This document shows positions 1-8,167 of a stretch of 64,000 nt of DNA, piece by piece. A program made the translations under genes and the position numbers. The notes under the pieces were generated by a model that did no database searches, was not told where the DNA came from, and was given only the letters and a program-made list of their open reading frames with translations. Origin of the DNA: Streptomyces sp. NBC_00091 (GTDB lineage Bacteria; Actinomycetota; Actinomycetes; Streptomycetales; Streptomycetaceae); contig NZ_JAPEMA010000001.1 in the NCBI RefSeq assembly GCF_026343185.1, forward strand, positions 1,426,001 to 1,490,000, in the 5' to 3' direction. The first letter of the stretch is position 1. Each line of letters starts with the position of its first letter.

Positions 1-1080
1 TTACGAGGTCAGCCAGGCGCGGAGTCGTTCCTCGCAGTGCAGGATCGCCTTCGTCTCGACGCGCTCGTCGACCTTGTGGGCCAGCAGGGCGTCGCCCGGG
101 CCGTAGTTGACCGCCGGGACGCCGAGCGCGCTGAAGCGGGAGACGTCCGTCCAGCCGAACTTGGGCATGGGCCGGCCGCCGACCGCCTCCATGAAGGCCG
201 CCGCGGCCGGGTGGGACAGGCCCGGCAGGGCGCCGCCCGAGGAGTCGTCGATCACGAACTCGGCGATGTCGCAGTCCGCGAAGACCTCCCGTACGTGGGC
301 CAGCGCGTCGGCCTCGCTGCGGTCGGGGGCGTAGCGGAAGTTCACGGTCACCGTGCAGGCGTCCGGGATGACGTTGTTGGCGACGCCGCCCTCGACGCGG
401 ACGGCGTTGAGGCCCTCGTGGTACTCCAGGCCGTCGATGACCGGCTTGCGGGGCTCGTACGCGGCCAGCTTCGCCAGGATCGGGCCCGCGGCGTGGATGG
501 CGTTGGAGCCCATCCAGCTGCGCGCGGAGTGGGCGCGCTCGCCCTTCGTGCGCAGCAGCACGCGCAGGGTGCCCTGGCAGCCGCCCTCGACCTCGGCGTT
601 GGAGGGCTCCAGCAGCACGGCGAAGTCGCCGGTCAGCCAGTCCGGGTGGGCCGCGGCGACCTTGCCGAGGCCGTTGAGGTCGGCGGCGACCTCTTCCTGG
701 TCGTAGAAGACGAAGGTGAGGTCGCGGTTGGGCTCGGGGACGGTCGCCGCGATCCTCAGCTGTACGGCGACCCCGGACTTCATGTCCGTCGTGCCGCAGC
801 CCCACAGGACGTCGTTCTCGTCCAGGCGGGACGGGACGTTGTCGGCGATCGGCACGGTGTCGAGGTGGCCGGCGAGTACGACGCGCTCGGCGCAGCCGAG
901 GTGCGTACGGGCGACGACGTTGTTGCCGAGACGGTCGACGGTGAGGTGCGGGAGGGCGCGCAGCGCGTCTTCCACGAGGTCGGCGAGCACCTTCTCGTCG
1001 CCGCTCACGGAGGGGATGTCGACGAGCCGGGCGGTCAGCTCGGCAGCGTCCAGGGTGAGGTCCAGCTCGGATTCGGACAT
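1..1080 (-). CDS. dapE: Succinyl-diaminopimelate desuccinylase
   Basis: 359-residue M20 family metallopeptidase that hydrolyses N-succinyl-LL-2,6-diaminopimelate in the succinylase branch of lysine and peptidoglycan diaminopimelate synthesis; cytoplasmic. Seen: metal-ligand motif GHLDTVP with His72, the GCGTTDMKSG segment with bridging Asp99, and catalytic DQEE (Glu129/Glu130), followed by the dimerisation domain and the C-terminal His region (LLAHKVDERV). Length is normal for the actinobacterial enzyme and both start (ATG, 1080) and stop lie inside the window. dapC, which acts one step earlier, lies 1.7 kb away on the same strand but is separated by two plus-strand genes, so the two are probably transcribed separately. 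Assignment is firm. Confidence 0.95.
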   Translation of the reverse strand: MSESELDLTLDAAELTARLVDIPSVSGDEKVLADLVEDALRALPHLTVDRLGNNVVARTHLGCAERVVLAGHLDTVPIADNVPSRLDENDVLWGCGTTDMKSGVAVQLRIAATVPEPNRDLTFVFYDQEEVAADLNGLGKVAAAHPDWLTGDFAVLLEPSNAEVEGGCQGTLRVLLRTKGERAHSARSWMGSNAIHAAGPILAKLAAYEPRKPVIDGLEYHEGLNAVRVEGGVANNVIPDACTVTVNFRYAPDRSEADALAHVREVFADCDIAEFVIDDSSGGALPGLSHPAAAAFMEAVGGRPMPKFGWTDVSRFSALGVPAVNYGPGDALLAHKVDERVETKAILHCEERLRAWLTS

Positions 1081-1167
1081 GGAACTGACCCTAACGCCCC
1101 GGGATGGGCGGGAACCTGGTCCGTCCGGCCGGTGGACGCGATATCGGCCTCAAGTACGGTGGGCCGC

Positions 1168-2169
1168 GTGTCCGAGACCGATCGCTTCCGCCCCCGCCGC
1201 CGCAGGCCGCTCCGCAAGGCCATGGGCCTGCTCGTCCTGCTCGCGGTGATCGGGTACTTCGTCGTGCAGCGCGAGTCCAGCAGCGGTGCCGCCTATTGCA
1301 CGGCCTCGGCGACCGGGGCGGGTTCCGCGGGTGCGGGGACCGTCCAGACGTACGAGATGACCCCGGAGCAGGCCTCGAACGCGGCGACGATAGCCGCCGT
1401 CGGCATCTCCAAGGGGCTCCCGGACCGGGCGGTGACCATCGCGCTGGCGACCGCGATGCAGGAGTCGGCGCTGCGCAACCTCGACCACGGCGACCGGGAT
1501 TCGCTGGGGCTCTTCCAGCAGCGGCCCTCGCAGGGCTGGGGCACCCCGGAGCAGATCACGGACCCGGTGTACTCGGCGGGGATCTTCTACGACCGGCTCG
1601 CGGAGATCAAGGGGTACACCCGGCTCCCGCTGACGGTGGCCGCGCAGAAGGTGCAGCTCAGCGGTTTCCCGCAGGCGTACGCGAAGCACGAGCCGGACGC
1701 GACGGTCCTGACGGCCGCCTTCGGCGAGAACGGCGTCCCGGCGTCGCTGGCCTGCTCCGGCCCGGCGCCCGCGGCGGGCGACCCGGAGAAGGTGCGGGCG
1801 GAGCTGACGCGGGCCTTCGGCAAGGAGGCGCGGGAGGCGCTGGTGCAGGGCGGCGGCCGGGCGGGTGCTCCGGCCGGCCGGTCGACGGCGGCCGGCCCGG
1901 CCCCGGAGGCCGAGGTCGCGCTGCGGCTGAAGGAGGGCGGCGGTGCGGCCGAGGCGCGGCGGGGCCGGGCGATGGCCCACTGGGCGGTGGCCCGGTCGAA
2001 GGAGCTGGGCATCGCCCGGGTGTCGTACGACGGCTCGTCCTGGGTGGCCGGCCGGGACGGGGGCCGGTGGCAGGGCGGGAAGGGCGGCGGCCGCAAGGGC
2101 GGCGCCGGGGACCCGCACGACGCGGCTCCGGGCGAGGTACGGATCTTCGTGTCCCGCACCCCGCGCTGA
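1168..2169 (+). CDS. Membrane-anchored lysozyme-like (transglycosylase-fold) protein
   Basis: 333 residues from GTG 1168. The reading frame stays open upstream, but that part runs antisense through dapE and is not credible. An Arg-rich N-terminus is followed by one transmembrane segment (about residues 16-33), then an extracytoplasmic region with the lysozyme-like core: AMQESALRNL, GLFQQRPSQGWGT and a terminal FGENGVP block. These blocks are typical of actinobacterial lysozyme-superfamily domains, and the Glu in MQES is the likely catalytic acid. Residues after about 200 are Ala/Gly-rich and end in a short basic domain. Databases sometimes label homologues 'heavy metal transporter'; nothing here supports that. 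It is divergent from dapE with an 87-bp gap. Cell-wall hydrolysis is inferred. Confidence 0.8.
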   Translation: MSETDRFRPRRRRPLRKAMGLLVLLAVIGYFVVQRESSSGAAYCTASATGAGSAGAGTVQTYEMTPEQASNAATIAAVGISKGLPDRAVTIALATAMQESALRNLDHGDRDSLGLFQQRPSQGWGTPEQITDPVYSAGIFYDRLAEIKGYTRLPLTVAAQKVQLSGFPQAYAKHEPDATVLTAAFGENGVPASLACSGPAPAAGDPEKVRAELTRAFGKEAREALVQGGGRAGAPAGRSTAAGPAPEAEVALRLKEGGGAAEARRGRAMAHWAVARSKELGIARVSYDGSSWVAGRDGGRWQGGKGGGRKGGAGDPHDAAPGEVRIFVSRTPR

Positions 2170-2230
2170 GCCCGGCCGGTCATGCGTACGGCCCGTCACC
2201 CGGGAGGGTTGTCCGGGCGTTCGAGCCGGA

Positions 2231-2247
2231 TGTCCGATTCACGGACA
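2231..2247. promoter_or_regulatory. Inverted repeat TGTCCG-N5-CGGACA
   Basis: Perfect 6-bp arms around a 5-base spacer, about 150 bp upstream of the small secreted-protein gene. A regulator site is inferred from symmetry only. Similar TCCG-N-CGGA repeats occur at 14122 and 29244. Confidence 0.3.
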
Positions 2248-2396
2248 GAACCCCAGGTGGGCGCGGGTCCGGTGCTCTTGTCACGGAAGCCGATTAAACG
2301 ATGCGTTACTGATCCTTTACCCGGTGGGTCCGCAACTCCTCCCACCCCGGGAGCGGTTGTACACGGCGTACTCAGCCGCTACCGCTTAGGAGCATC

Positions 2397-2720
2397 ATGA
2401 CCCTCCCCCTGACCCGTCGGATCGCCCGTGCCGCGCTTCTCCTCGCAGCCGGTACCGCTCCCGTGGTCGGTGCGGCAGGCGCCGCCAGCGCGGCCGACGC
2501 CGTGGGCCTGGAGTCCCTGCCGAAGCTGAACACGCTCACCGCGCCCGACACCGGCGCGGCCACCGACGCCGCGAGCACCGCCACCCAGGCCCTCCCGGCC
2601 GCCGCCCCCGTCGCCGGCCCCGCCGGCGAGGTCGTCGGCGCCGCCGGCGGCGCCGGCCAGACGCTGGGCGGCCTGCCGGTCGCCGGCCAGTTGCCCCTGG
2701 GCAGCCTGCCGCTGGGCTGA
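2397..2720 (+). CDS. Small secreted Ala/Gly-rich protein
   Basis: 107 residues with a clear Sec signal peptide (basic MTLPLTRRIARA, hydrophobic core, then AGAASAAD with cleavage likely near residue 33). The mature part is low complexity: Ala/Pro/Gly with Leu-Pro-Leu repeats at the end. No Cys and no catalytic motif. Similar short exported proteins are common in Streptomyces and have been given the name 'ATP-binding protein' without an evident P-loop; none is present here. Start supported by TTAGGAG about 5 bases before the ATG. A strong hairpin follows the stop. Function unknown; cell-surface location inferred. Confidence 0.75.
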   Translation: MTLPLTRRIARAALLLAAGTAPVVGAAGAASAADAVGLESLPKLNTLTAPDTGAATDAASTATQALPAAAPVAGPAGEVVGAAGGAGQTLGGLPVAGQLPLGSLPLG

Positions 2721-2742
2721 CCACCGCTTGGACGCGGGTACG

Positions 2743-2782
2743 CCCGAGGGGGCCGGGAGCACGAACTCCCGGCCCCCTCGGG
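2743..2782. terminator. Strong bidirectional terminator hairpin
   Basis: Perfect 17-bp stem with a 6-base loop (CACGAA), followed by CTGTTTGT on the plus strand. It sits between the convergent small secreted-protein gene and dapC and can serve both. Confidence 0.85.
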
Positions 2783-2807
2783 CTGTTTGTTTCCGGCGGG
2801 ACCGCGC

Positions 2808-3902
2808 TCAGCCGAGGCGCTTGACCGCGGCCGCGACCCGCTCGTCGGTGGCAGTGAAGGCGACGCGGACGAAGTTCGCGCCGGCCTCGCCGTAGAAGTC
2901 GCCCGGCGCGACCAGGATGCCGAGCTCGGCGAGGTGGGCGACGGTGTCCCAGCAGGGCTCGTCGCGGGTCGCCCACAGGTAGAGGCTGGCCTCGCTGTGC
3001 TCAATGCGGAAGCCGTGCCCCTCCAGGGCCGTGCGCAGCGCCTCGCGGCGGGCGGCGTAGCGGCCGCGCTGCTCCTCGACGTGGGCGTCGTCGCCGAGGG
3101 CCGCCACCGTGGCCGCCTGCACCGGGGCGGGGGTCATCATGCCGCCGTGCTTGCGGATCTCCAGCAGCTCGCCGAGCACGGCCGCGTCACCGGCGATGAA
3201 CGCGGCCCGGTAGCCGGCCAGGTTGGAGCGCTTGGAGAGCGAGTGGACCGCCACGAGGCCCTCGTACGAACCTCCGCACACGTCGTCGTGCAGGACGGAG
3301 ACGGGCTCGGCCTCCCAGCCCAGCTCCAGGTAGCACTCGTCGCTGAAGACGAGGATGCCGTGCTCCCGCGCCCAGGCCACGATCCGGATCAGCTCCGCCT
3401 TCGGGATGACCTTCCCGGTCGGGTTGGACGGGGAGTTCAGCCACAGCAGCTTCACGCCCGCGGGGTCCAGCTCGGTGGGGTCGTCGTAGACCACGGCCTC
3501 CGCGCCGCACAGCCGCGCGCCGACCTCGTACGTCGGGTAGGCGAGGCGGGGGTAGGCGACCTTGTCCCCGGCACCCAGGCCCAGCTGGGTCGGCAGCCAG
3601 GCCACCAGCTCCTTGGAGCCGACCACCGGCAGGACGTTGCGGTGTCCGACGGCGCTCGCGCCGAGCCGGCCCCGCAGCCAGCCGGTGATCGCGTCGCGCA
3701 GCGCGGGCGTCCCCCACACCGTCGGGTAGCCGGGAGAGTCGGCGGCGCCGATCAGGGCGCGCTGGATCAGTTCGGGCACCGGGTCCACGGGCGTACCGAC
3801 CGACAGGTCGACGATGCCGTCAGCGTGGGCCGCCGCCGTGGCCTTGTACGGCTCCAGCTTGTCCCAGGGAAAGGCGGGAAGACGGTCGGAAACTGCGGCC
3901 AC
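2808..3902 (-). CDS. dapC: Succinyldiaminopimelate transaminase
   Basis: 364-residue class I/II fold-type I aminotransferase that converts N-succinyl-2-amino-6-ketopimelate to succinyl-LL-diaminopimelate with PLP. Seen: the PLP-binding block NSPSNPTGKV (about 156-165), the SDEC cofactor aspartate (Asp188), and the Schiff-base lysine Lys224 in SLSKRSNLAGYR. In actinobacteria this clade is annotated DapC, with relatives that also aminate prephenate, so dual use is possible. GTG start. It lies 111 bp downstream of fdxA on the same strand, with a hairpin between them. Confidence 0.92.
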   Translation of the reverse strand: MAAVSDRLPAFPWDKLEPYKATAAAHADGIVDLSVGTPVDPVPELIQRALIGAADSPGYPTVWGTPALRDAITGWLRGRLGASAVGHRNVLPVVGSKELVAWLPTQLGLGAGDKVAYPRLAYPTYEVGARLCGAEAVVYDDPTELDPAGVKLLWLNSPSNPTGKVIPKAELIRIVAWAREHGILVFSDECYLELGWEAEPVSVLHDDVCGGSYEGLVAVHSLSKRSNLAGYRAAFIAGDAAVLGELLEIRKHGGMMTPAPVQAATVAALGDDAHVEEQRGRYAARREALRTALEGHGFRIEHSEASLYLWATRDEPCWDTVAHLAELGILVAPGDFYGEAGANFVRVAFTATDERVAAAVKRLG

Positions 3903-3954
3903 GGTGCTCTCTGCTCTCTGTGAGGTGCGGGGGCTGTGCTGTACGGAGAAACGG

Positions 3955-3992
3955 CTCGGTCCCGCCCGGCAGCAGTGCCGTACGGGACCGAG
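3955..3992 (-). terminator. Hairpin between fdxA and dapC
   Basis: 10-bp perfect arms (CTCGGTCCCG and its complement) enclosing an 18-base interior that can form a further 4-bp stem. No U-run follows, so it may terminate or only attenuate transcription from fdxA into dapC. Confidence 0.55.
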
Positions 3993-4013
3993 AGGCGCGT
4001 CTGCCGTGAACGG

Positions 4014-4346
4014 TCAGTGCTCGCCGGGGTTGATGTCGGCGGGCAGCGCGGCGATGAAGGGGTGGTCGCGCTCGATCAGGCCGAGCTTGGAGGCACCACC
4101 GGGCGAACCGAGCTCGTCGAAGAACTCGACGTTCGCCTTGTAGTAGTCCTTCCACTCCTCCGGGGTGTCATCCTCGTAGAAGATGGCCTCGACCGGACAG
4201 ACCGGCTCACACGCGCCGCAGTCGACGCACTCGTCCGGGTGGATGTACAAGGACCGCTGGCCCTCGTAGATGCAGTCGACGGGGCACTCTTCGATGCATG
4301 CCTTGTCCTTGACGTCGACACAAGGCTCCGCGATGACGTAGGTCAC
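4014..4346 (-). CDS. fdxA: 7Fe ferredoxin ([3Fe-4S][4Fe-4S])
   Basis: 110-residue bacterial-type ferredoxin, a soluble low-potential electron carrier. Seen: N-terminal cysteine set CVDVKDKACIEECPVDC, typical of 7Fe ferredoxins in which one cluster is 3Fe-4S, then the classical CVDCGACEPVCP set for the 4Fe-4S cluster, and the conserved acidic C-terminal half (EEWKDYYKANVEFFDELGSPGG) seen in Mycobacterium and Streptomyces FdxA. GTG start with GAGGAA about 8 bases upstream. Divergent from the GNAT gene, with a 116-bp intergenic region that must hold both promoters. Confidence 0.95.
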   Translation of the reverse strand: MTYVIAEPCVDVKDKACIEECPVDCIYEGQRSLYIHPDECVDCGACEPVCPVEAIFYEDDTPEEWKDYYKANVEFFDELGSPGGASKLGLIERDHPFIAALPADINPGEH

Positions 4347-4462
4347 GCTCTCGTTCCTCCTCGGTAGGGCTGTCCATTCGCGCGGGAGCGCGGCGTCGTC
4401 GATGCCCGCACCTAGTATCTCCGTTCCCGGGCACGATCCGAACAGGAGGGGCGGACAGAGCT

Positions 4463-5446
4463 GTGGAAATCACTGCCGGTGGGCTGCTGGAGATCCGTAT
4501 TACCCCGGCTGACGTGGGTAAACGAGTCTCTGTACGACGGGTGGAGGACGGCGGGAGCGGCTCCCCCTCCTTCACGGACACGGTCGGGGTTCTCACATCC
4601 TGGAACGAGGGTGTGCTGACGATCACACGCAAGGACGGCGTGTCCGTCCGTATCGCGGAATCCTCGCTGGTCGCGGGCAAGACGGTGCCCCCCGCGCCGG
4701 CCCGCCGCAGGGGTCCCGCGGCCTCCTTCGAGGAGCTGGCGCGGGTCACCGCGCGGGCCTGGCAGCCCCTGGAGAGCGAGCCGCTGGGCGAGTGGACCCT
4801 GCGGGCCGCCGCCGGCTTCACCCGGCGGGCCAACTCGGTGCTCCCGCTCGGCGACCCCGGGATACCCCTCGGCGAAGCACTCGCGCGAGTGACCTCCTGG
4901 TACGCGGAACGCGGCCTTCCTGCGTATGTGCAGGCCGCGACGGGTGCCGCCGGGACGCAGGAGCTGCTCTGCGCCGAGCTGGAACGGCGCGGCTGGGTGA
5001 ACGAGGTCTCGGCGGAGGTCCGCATCGGGGCGCTGGCCCCGGTCGGCGACCTCGACGCGGACGTCGCGGGCGTACGGCTGACCCGTACCCCGGACGAGGA
5101 CTGGCTGGCCCGCTACGGCAAGGTCCGGGACCCGGACCTGGCGCGGCGGATGCTGGTGGAGGGCCCGTCGGTGTGGTTCGCCTCGCTGGGCGGCGGCCGG
5201 GCCGTCGGGCGGTGCGTGGTGGACGGGCGCTGGGCCGGCTTCGGCGCCGTGACGGTCGCTCCGGAGTACCGGCGGCAGGGGCTCGGGACCGTGGTGATGA
5301 CGGCGCTCGCCCGGCGGGCGCTGGAGGAGGGCGCGTCGGCGGCGTGGCTCCAGGTGGAGACGGACAATCCCGGGGCGCGCGCCCTGTACGACGGGATGGG
5401 CTTCGCCACGCACCACGCCTACCACCACTTCCGGGCGGCGGCGTGA
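4463..5446 (+). CDS. GNAT-family N-acetyltransferase
   Basis: 327 residues from GTG 4463, with AGGAGG 14 bases upstream. Roughly the first 85 residues form a separate small beta-rich domain (EITAGGLLEIRITPADVGKRVSV, FTDTVGVLTSWNEGVLTITRKDGV). After a variable middle, the C-terminal GNAT domain (about 210-320) carries the acetyl-CoA pyrophosphate loop in VAPEYRRQGLGTVVM and the terminal NPGARALYDGMGF block. Substrate unknown. Its stop overlaps the start of the next gene (GTGA), so the two products are translationally coupled. Confidence 0.85.
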   Translation: MEITAGGLLEIRITPADVGKRVSVRRVEDGGSGSPSFTDTVGVLTSWNEGVLTITRKDGVSVRIAESSLVAGKTVPPAPARRRGPAASFEELARVTARAWQPLESEPLGEWTLRAAAGFTRRANSVLPLGDPGIPLGEALARVTSWYAERGLPAYVQAATGAAGTQELLCAELERRGWVNEVSAEVRIGALAPVGDLDADVAGVRLTRTPDEDWLARYGKVRDPDLARRMLVEGPSVWFASLGGGRAVGRCVVDGRWAGFGAVTVAPEYRRQGLGTVVMTALARRALEEGASAAWLQVETDNPGARALYDGMGFATHHAYHHFRAAA

Positions 5447-6234
5447 ACCCCGGGACGCGGGAGCTGTTCGCGGCGGAGGCCCGCTCGGAGCGGCCCGACC
5501 TGGCGCGGCTGTGTCTGCTGCTGGCGGCGGAGGCGGACCCGGAGCTGGACGAACGGGCCATGGACTGGGCCGAGATCGAACTGGACCGGCTCGCGGGGCT
5601 GCTGCCGTACGGGCTGCGGGGCGCGCGGGCGTGGGCCTCGGCGGTGACCGAACTGCTGGGCGGCCGGATGGGCTTCCACGGCACCCCCGCGGACTACGAC
5701 CGGCTCTCGTCCTCGCTGCTGCACGAGGTGCTGCGGCGCCGGCGCGGCCTGCCGATCCTGCTGTCGGTGGTGTGGCTGGAGGTGGCCCGGCGGGCGGGCG
5801 CGCCGGTGTACGGGCTGGGGCTGCCGGGGCACTTCGTGGTGGGCTTCGGGGACCCGGAGGAGGGGGTGGTGGTGGATCCCTTCGCCGGCGGCGCCTCGCT
5901 GGGCGCGGGCCCGGCCGAGCTGGCGGCCTCGCCCCGGACCCCGGCCCGGACCCTGGACATCGTGCTGCGGATCCTGAACAACATCCGGGTCTGGGCCTCC
6001 TCCCGGCCGGAGCACTCGGCGGTCGCGCTGTGGTCGCTGGACCTGGCGCTGCTGCTGCCGTCGCACCCGGCCGCGCTGCGGTACGAGCGGGCGCGGCTGC
6101 TGGTGGAGCGGGGCTCCTTCCAGGAGGGGGCCTCGGAGCTGGAGGCGTACGCGGAGGTCATGGACGCGGTGGACACGGAGGCCGCCGCCCGCATCCGCGG
6201 CGAGGCCCTCTCCGCTCGCGCGCTGCTGAACTGA
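5443..6234 (+). CDS. SirB1/transglutaminase-like protein with C-terminal helical repeats
   Basis: 263 residues from GTG 5443, which overlaps the previous stop. Matches the SirB1 N-terminal / transglutaminase-like family: RLSSSLLHEVLRRRRGLPILLSVVWLEVARRAG followed by GLGLPGHFVVGF and VVVDPFAGG, where the His and Asp would be the remaining papain-fold residues. The usual catalytic Cys position appears to be Ser (LLSVVW), so enzymatic activity is doubtful. The C-terminal third is helical and TPR-like (LWSLDLALLLPSHPAALRYERARLLVERGSFQEGASELEAYAEV). Physiological role unknown; coupling suggests it acts with the acetyltransferase. Confidence 0.82.
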   Translation: MNPGTRELFAAEARSERPDLARLCLLLAAEADPELDERAMDWAEIELDRLAGLLPYGLRGARAWASAVTELLGGRMGFHGTPADYDRLSSSLLHEVLRRRRGLPILLSVVWLEVARRAGAPVYGLGLPGHFVVGFGDPEEGVVVDPFAGGASLGAGPAELAASPRTPARTLDIVLRILNNIRVWASSRPEHSAVALWSLDLALLLPSHPAALRYERARLLVERGSFQEGASELEAYAEVMDAVDTEAAARIRGEALSARALLN

Positions 6235-6251
6235 CCCGGCTGCGGGTGGTG

Positions 6252-6367
6252 GCCGCTGCGCGGGGCCGTCCCCTACCCGCCCTTCCACCGTTCCCCGGGC
6301 TCTGCCCGGACCCGCGCCTCAATCGCCGGCGAGGCTGGATTCTCCAGCCTCGCCGGCGATTGAGGCG
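6252..6367. repeat. Dispersed Streptomyces intergenic repeat, full copy
   Basis: Starts GCCGCTGCGCGGGGC, continues through CCCTACCCGCCCTTC and a CGTTCCCCGGG block, and ends in the palindrome at 6315-6367. A second, longer copy with the palindrome cut in half is at 43711-43826. This arrangement recurs at gene 3' ends in Streptomyces genomes (recalled, not searched). Confidence 0.7.
6315..6367. terminator. Long perfect hairpin between convergent genes
   Basis: 25-bp perfect stem with a 3-base loop (TTC); arm begins CGCCTCAATCGCCGGCGAGG. It lies between the convergent SirB1-like gene and the response regulator. No U-run; acts presumably as an intrinsic bidirectional terminator of the U-less actinobacterial type. 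Confidence 0.8.
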
Positions 6368-6382
6368 AAGGGTGGGGTGGGG

Positions 6383-7006
6383 CTAGAGCCAGCCCTTTTC
6401 GCGGGCCACGCGCACGGCGTCGGCGCGGTTGCGGGCCGCCAGTTTCTGGATCGCCGTCGAGAGGTAGTTGCGGACCGTGCCCTGGGACAGGTGCAGGCGG
6501 GCCGCCAGCTCCGCGTTGGTCGCACCGAACTCCGCCGCGCGCAGGATCTCCCGCTCCCGTCCCGTCAGCGGGTTCGCCCCCTCCGCGAGGGCCGCCGCCG
6601 CGAGGGTGGGGTCGATGACGCGCTCCCCCGCCAGGACCTTGCGTACCGCGTCGGCGAGTTGAGCGGCCGGGGCGTCCTTGACCAGGAAGGCCGAGGCGCC
6701 CGCCTCCATCGCCCCGCGGAGGTAGCCGGGGCGCCCGAAGGTGGTCAGGACGACGATCTTGAGGGAGGGGACGGCGGAGCGGAGCTCCGCGGCCGCCTCG
6801 ATGCCCGTCATGCCCGGCATCTCGATGTCCAGGAGCGCGACGTTCACGTCATGCGCCAGGGCCGCCGCCACGACCTCGTCGCCGCGGGCGACCTGGGCGA
6901 GGACCTCGATGTCGGGCTCCAGGCCGAGCAGCGCGGCGAGGGCCTCCCGGACCATGGACTGGTCCTCGGCCAGCAGGATGCGGATGGGGGCCGCGGCTTC
7001 GCTCAT
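6383..7006 (-). CDS. NarL/LuxR-family response regulator
   Basis: 207 residues. Receiver domain (about 8-122) with acidic pocket (LLAEDQ), phospho-acceptor Asp60 in VALLDIEMPG and Lys in FLVKDAPA; C-terminal LuxR HTH (about 140-205) with LTGREREILR and NAELAARLHLSQGTVRNYLSTAIQKL. Start ATG 7006 overlaps the kinase stop (ATGA), so it is co-translated with it. It is the last gene of a four-gene operon with an ABC exporter, the DesKR/YvfTU-like layout in which the regulator controls its own exporter. The palindrome at 9947-9968 is the likely target (inference). Confidence 0.93.
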   Translation of the reverse strand: MSEAAAPIRILLAEDQSMVREALAALLGLEPDIEVLAQVARGDEVVAAALAHDVNVALLDIEMPGMTGIEAAAELRSAVPSLKIVVLTTFGRPGYLRGAMEAGASAFLVKDAPAAQLADAVRKVLAGERVIDPTLAAAALAEGANPLTGREREILRAAEFGATNAELAARLHLSQGTVRNYLSTAIQKLAARNRADAVRVAREKGWL

Positions 7007-8163
7007 GACGGCGATCCTAGGGGGACCCTGGCCAGCAGGCGGAAGCCGGTCTTGCCCGCCGGGCCCGCCGACAGGGTGCCGCCGACCGCCTCCAGGCGTT
7101 CCGTCAGGCCGGTCAGGCCGTTGCCGGGGACCGCGGGGCCGCCCGTGCCGTCGTCGGACACCGCCAGTTCCACGACGGCGCCCGCGAGGGTCTGGCGGGT
7201 GGCCAGGGTGACCGTGCAGCGCCGGGCTCCGCTGTGCCGGACCACGTTGGTCACGGCCTCGCGCAGCGACCAGGCCAGGGCGGACTCCGTCTCCTCCGGG
7301 AGGGCCTCCTCGAAGTCGGCCGGCAGGTCCGCCGCCACACCCGCCGCCGCCAGCGCCGTGCGCGCGCCCGCCAGTTCGCCGGGCAGGGTGGGTCTGCGGT
7401 AGCCGCTCACGGCTTCCCGTACGTCGACCAGCGCCTGCCGGCTGACCCGCTCGATGTCCGCCACCTGCTGGGCGGCCCGCTCCGGGTGCTCGGGCAGCAT
7501 CCGGCCCGCCAGCTCGCTCTTGAGCGTGATCAGCGACAGCGAGTGGCCCAGCAGGTCGTGCAGGTCGCGGGCCAGCCGCAGGCGTTCCTCGTTGGCCGCG
7601 AGCTGCGCCACCGTGGCCCGGGCCTGGCGGAGTTCTATCGTGGTCCGGATCATCGCCCGGACGCCGACCATCGCGAACCCGCCCATCAGGGCCGGGATCA
7701 CCAGCCCGGCCAGGTACTCGGTGCCGCCCGGCACCGCGAAGGCCACCGCCGTCAGCAGCGCGGTCGCGCCCGGCACCGTCCAGCGGGAGATCTCCCCGGG
7801 CAGCGCGGCGCCGGAGGAGATGGACACGTACACGAAGAGCACCAGCCACTCGCGGCCCAGCGTCAGCGACAGCACCGTGGCCTGGGTGGCGAGCACCGCC
7901 AGGGAGACCAGGACCCGGCGTACCGGCATCAGCCTGACGGTGCGGAACACGAGCACCAGGTACCAGGAGGTGAAGGCCAGGAGGCCCAGGCCGCCGAGCA
8001 GCCGGACCCCCGTGCCGTGTCCGCCGCTGACCAGGTCGGTGACGGGAGCGCTGAGGTAGAAGAGCCAGATGCCGATCCACAGGCTCTTCACCACTTTGTG
8101 GGTGGTGGTCTCCGGTGCCTGGCCGATGCGGGCCAGGCCGTCGCCTTCCTGCGTCAGGGCCAC
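7003..8163 (-). CDS. Sensor histidine kinase, HisKA_3 type
   Basis: 386 residues. N-terminal membrane domain with about five or six hydrophobic segments (roughly residues 28-170) and no large extracellular loop, suggesting intramembrane sensing. Dimerisation/phosphotransfer helix RLRLARDLHDLLGHSLS with His202, then an HATPase domain (LREAVTNVVRHSGARRCTV as N-box; SDDGTGGPAVPGNGLTGLTERLEAVGG as G-boxes). Pairs with the overlapping downstream regulator. The stimulus is not visible; the adjacent ABC-2 exporter points to an antibiotic or membrane stress. Confidence 0.93.
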   Translation of the reverse strand: MALTQEGDGLARIGQAPETTTHKVVKSLWIGIWLFYLSAPVTDLVSGGHGTGVRLLGGLGLLAFTSWYLVLVFRTVRLMPVRRVLVSLAVLATQATVLSLTLGREWLVLFVYVSISSGAALPGEISRWTVPGATALLTAVAFAVPGGTEYLAGLVIPALMGGFAMVGVRAMIRTTIELRQARATVAQLAANEERLRLARDLHDLLGHSLSLITLKSELAGRMLPEHPERAAQQVADIERVSRQALVDVREAVSGYRRPTLPGELAGARTALAAAGVAADLPADFEEALPEETESALAWSLREAVTNVVRHSGARRCTVTLATRQTLAGAVVELAVSDDGTGGPAVPGNGLTGLTERLEAVGGTLSAGPAGKTGFRLLARVPLGSPS

Positions 8164-8167
8164 GGTG

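Noticed and set aside
37..1167. Open reading frame upstream of the lysozyme-like gene, giving a 710-residue product
   Set aside because: It runs antisense through the whole of dapE. In this G+C-rich genome antisense frames stay open by chance; the GTG at 1168 is followed by a normal membrane-anchor start.
1168..2169. Heavy-metal transporter
   Set aside because: A label often attached to homologues, but there is one membrane helix, no metal motif, and a lysozyme-like core.
2397..2720. ATP-binding protein
   Set aside because: A database label for similar small proteins; no P-loop or nucleotide motif is present in this exported Ala/Gly protein.
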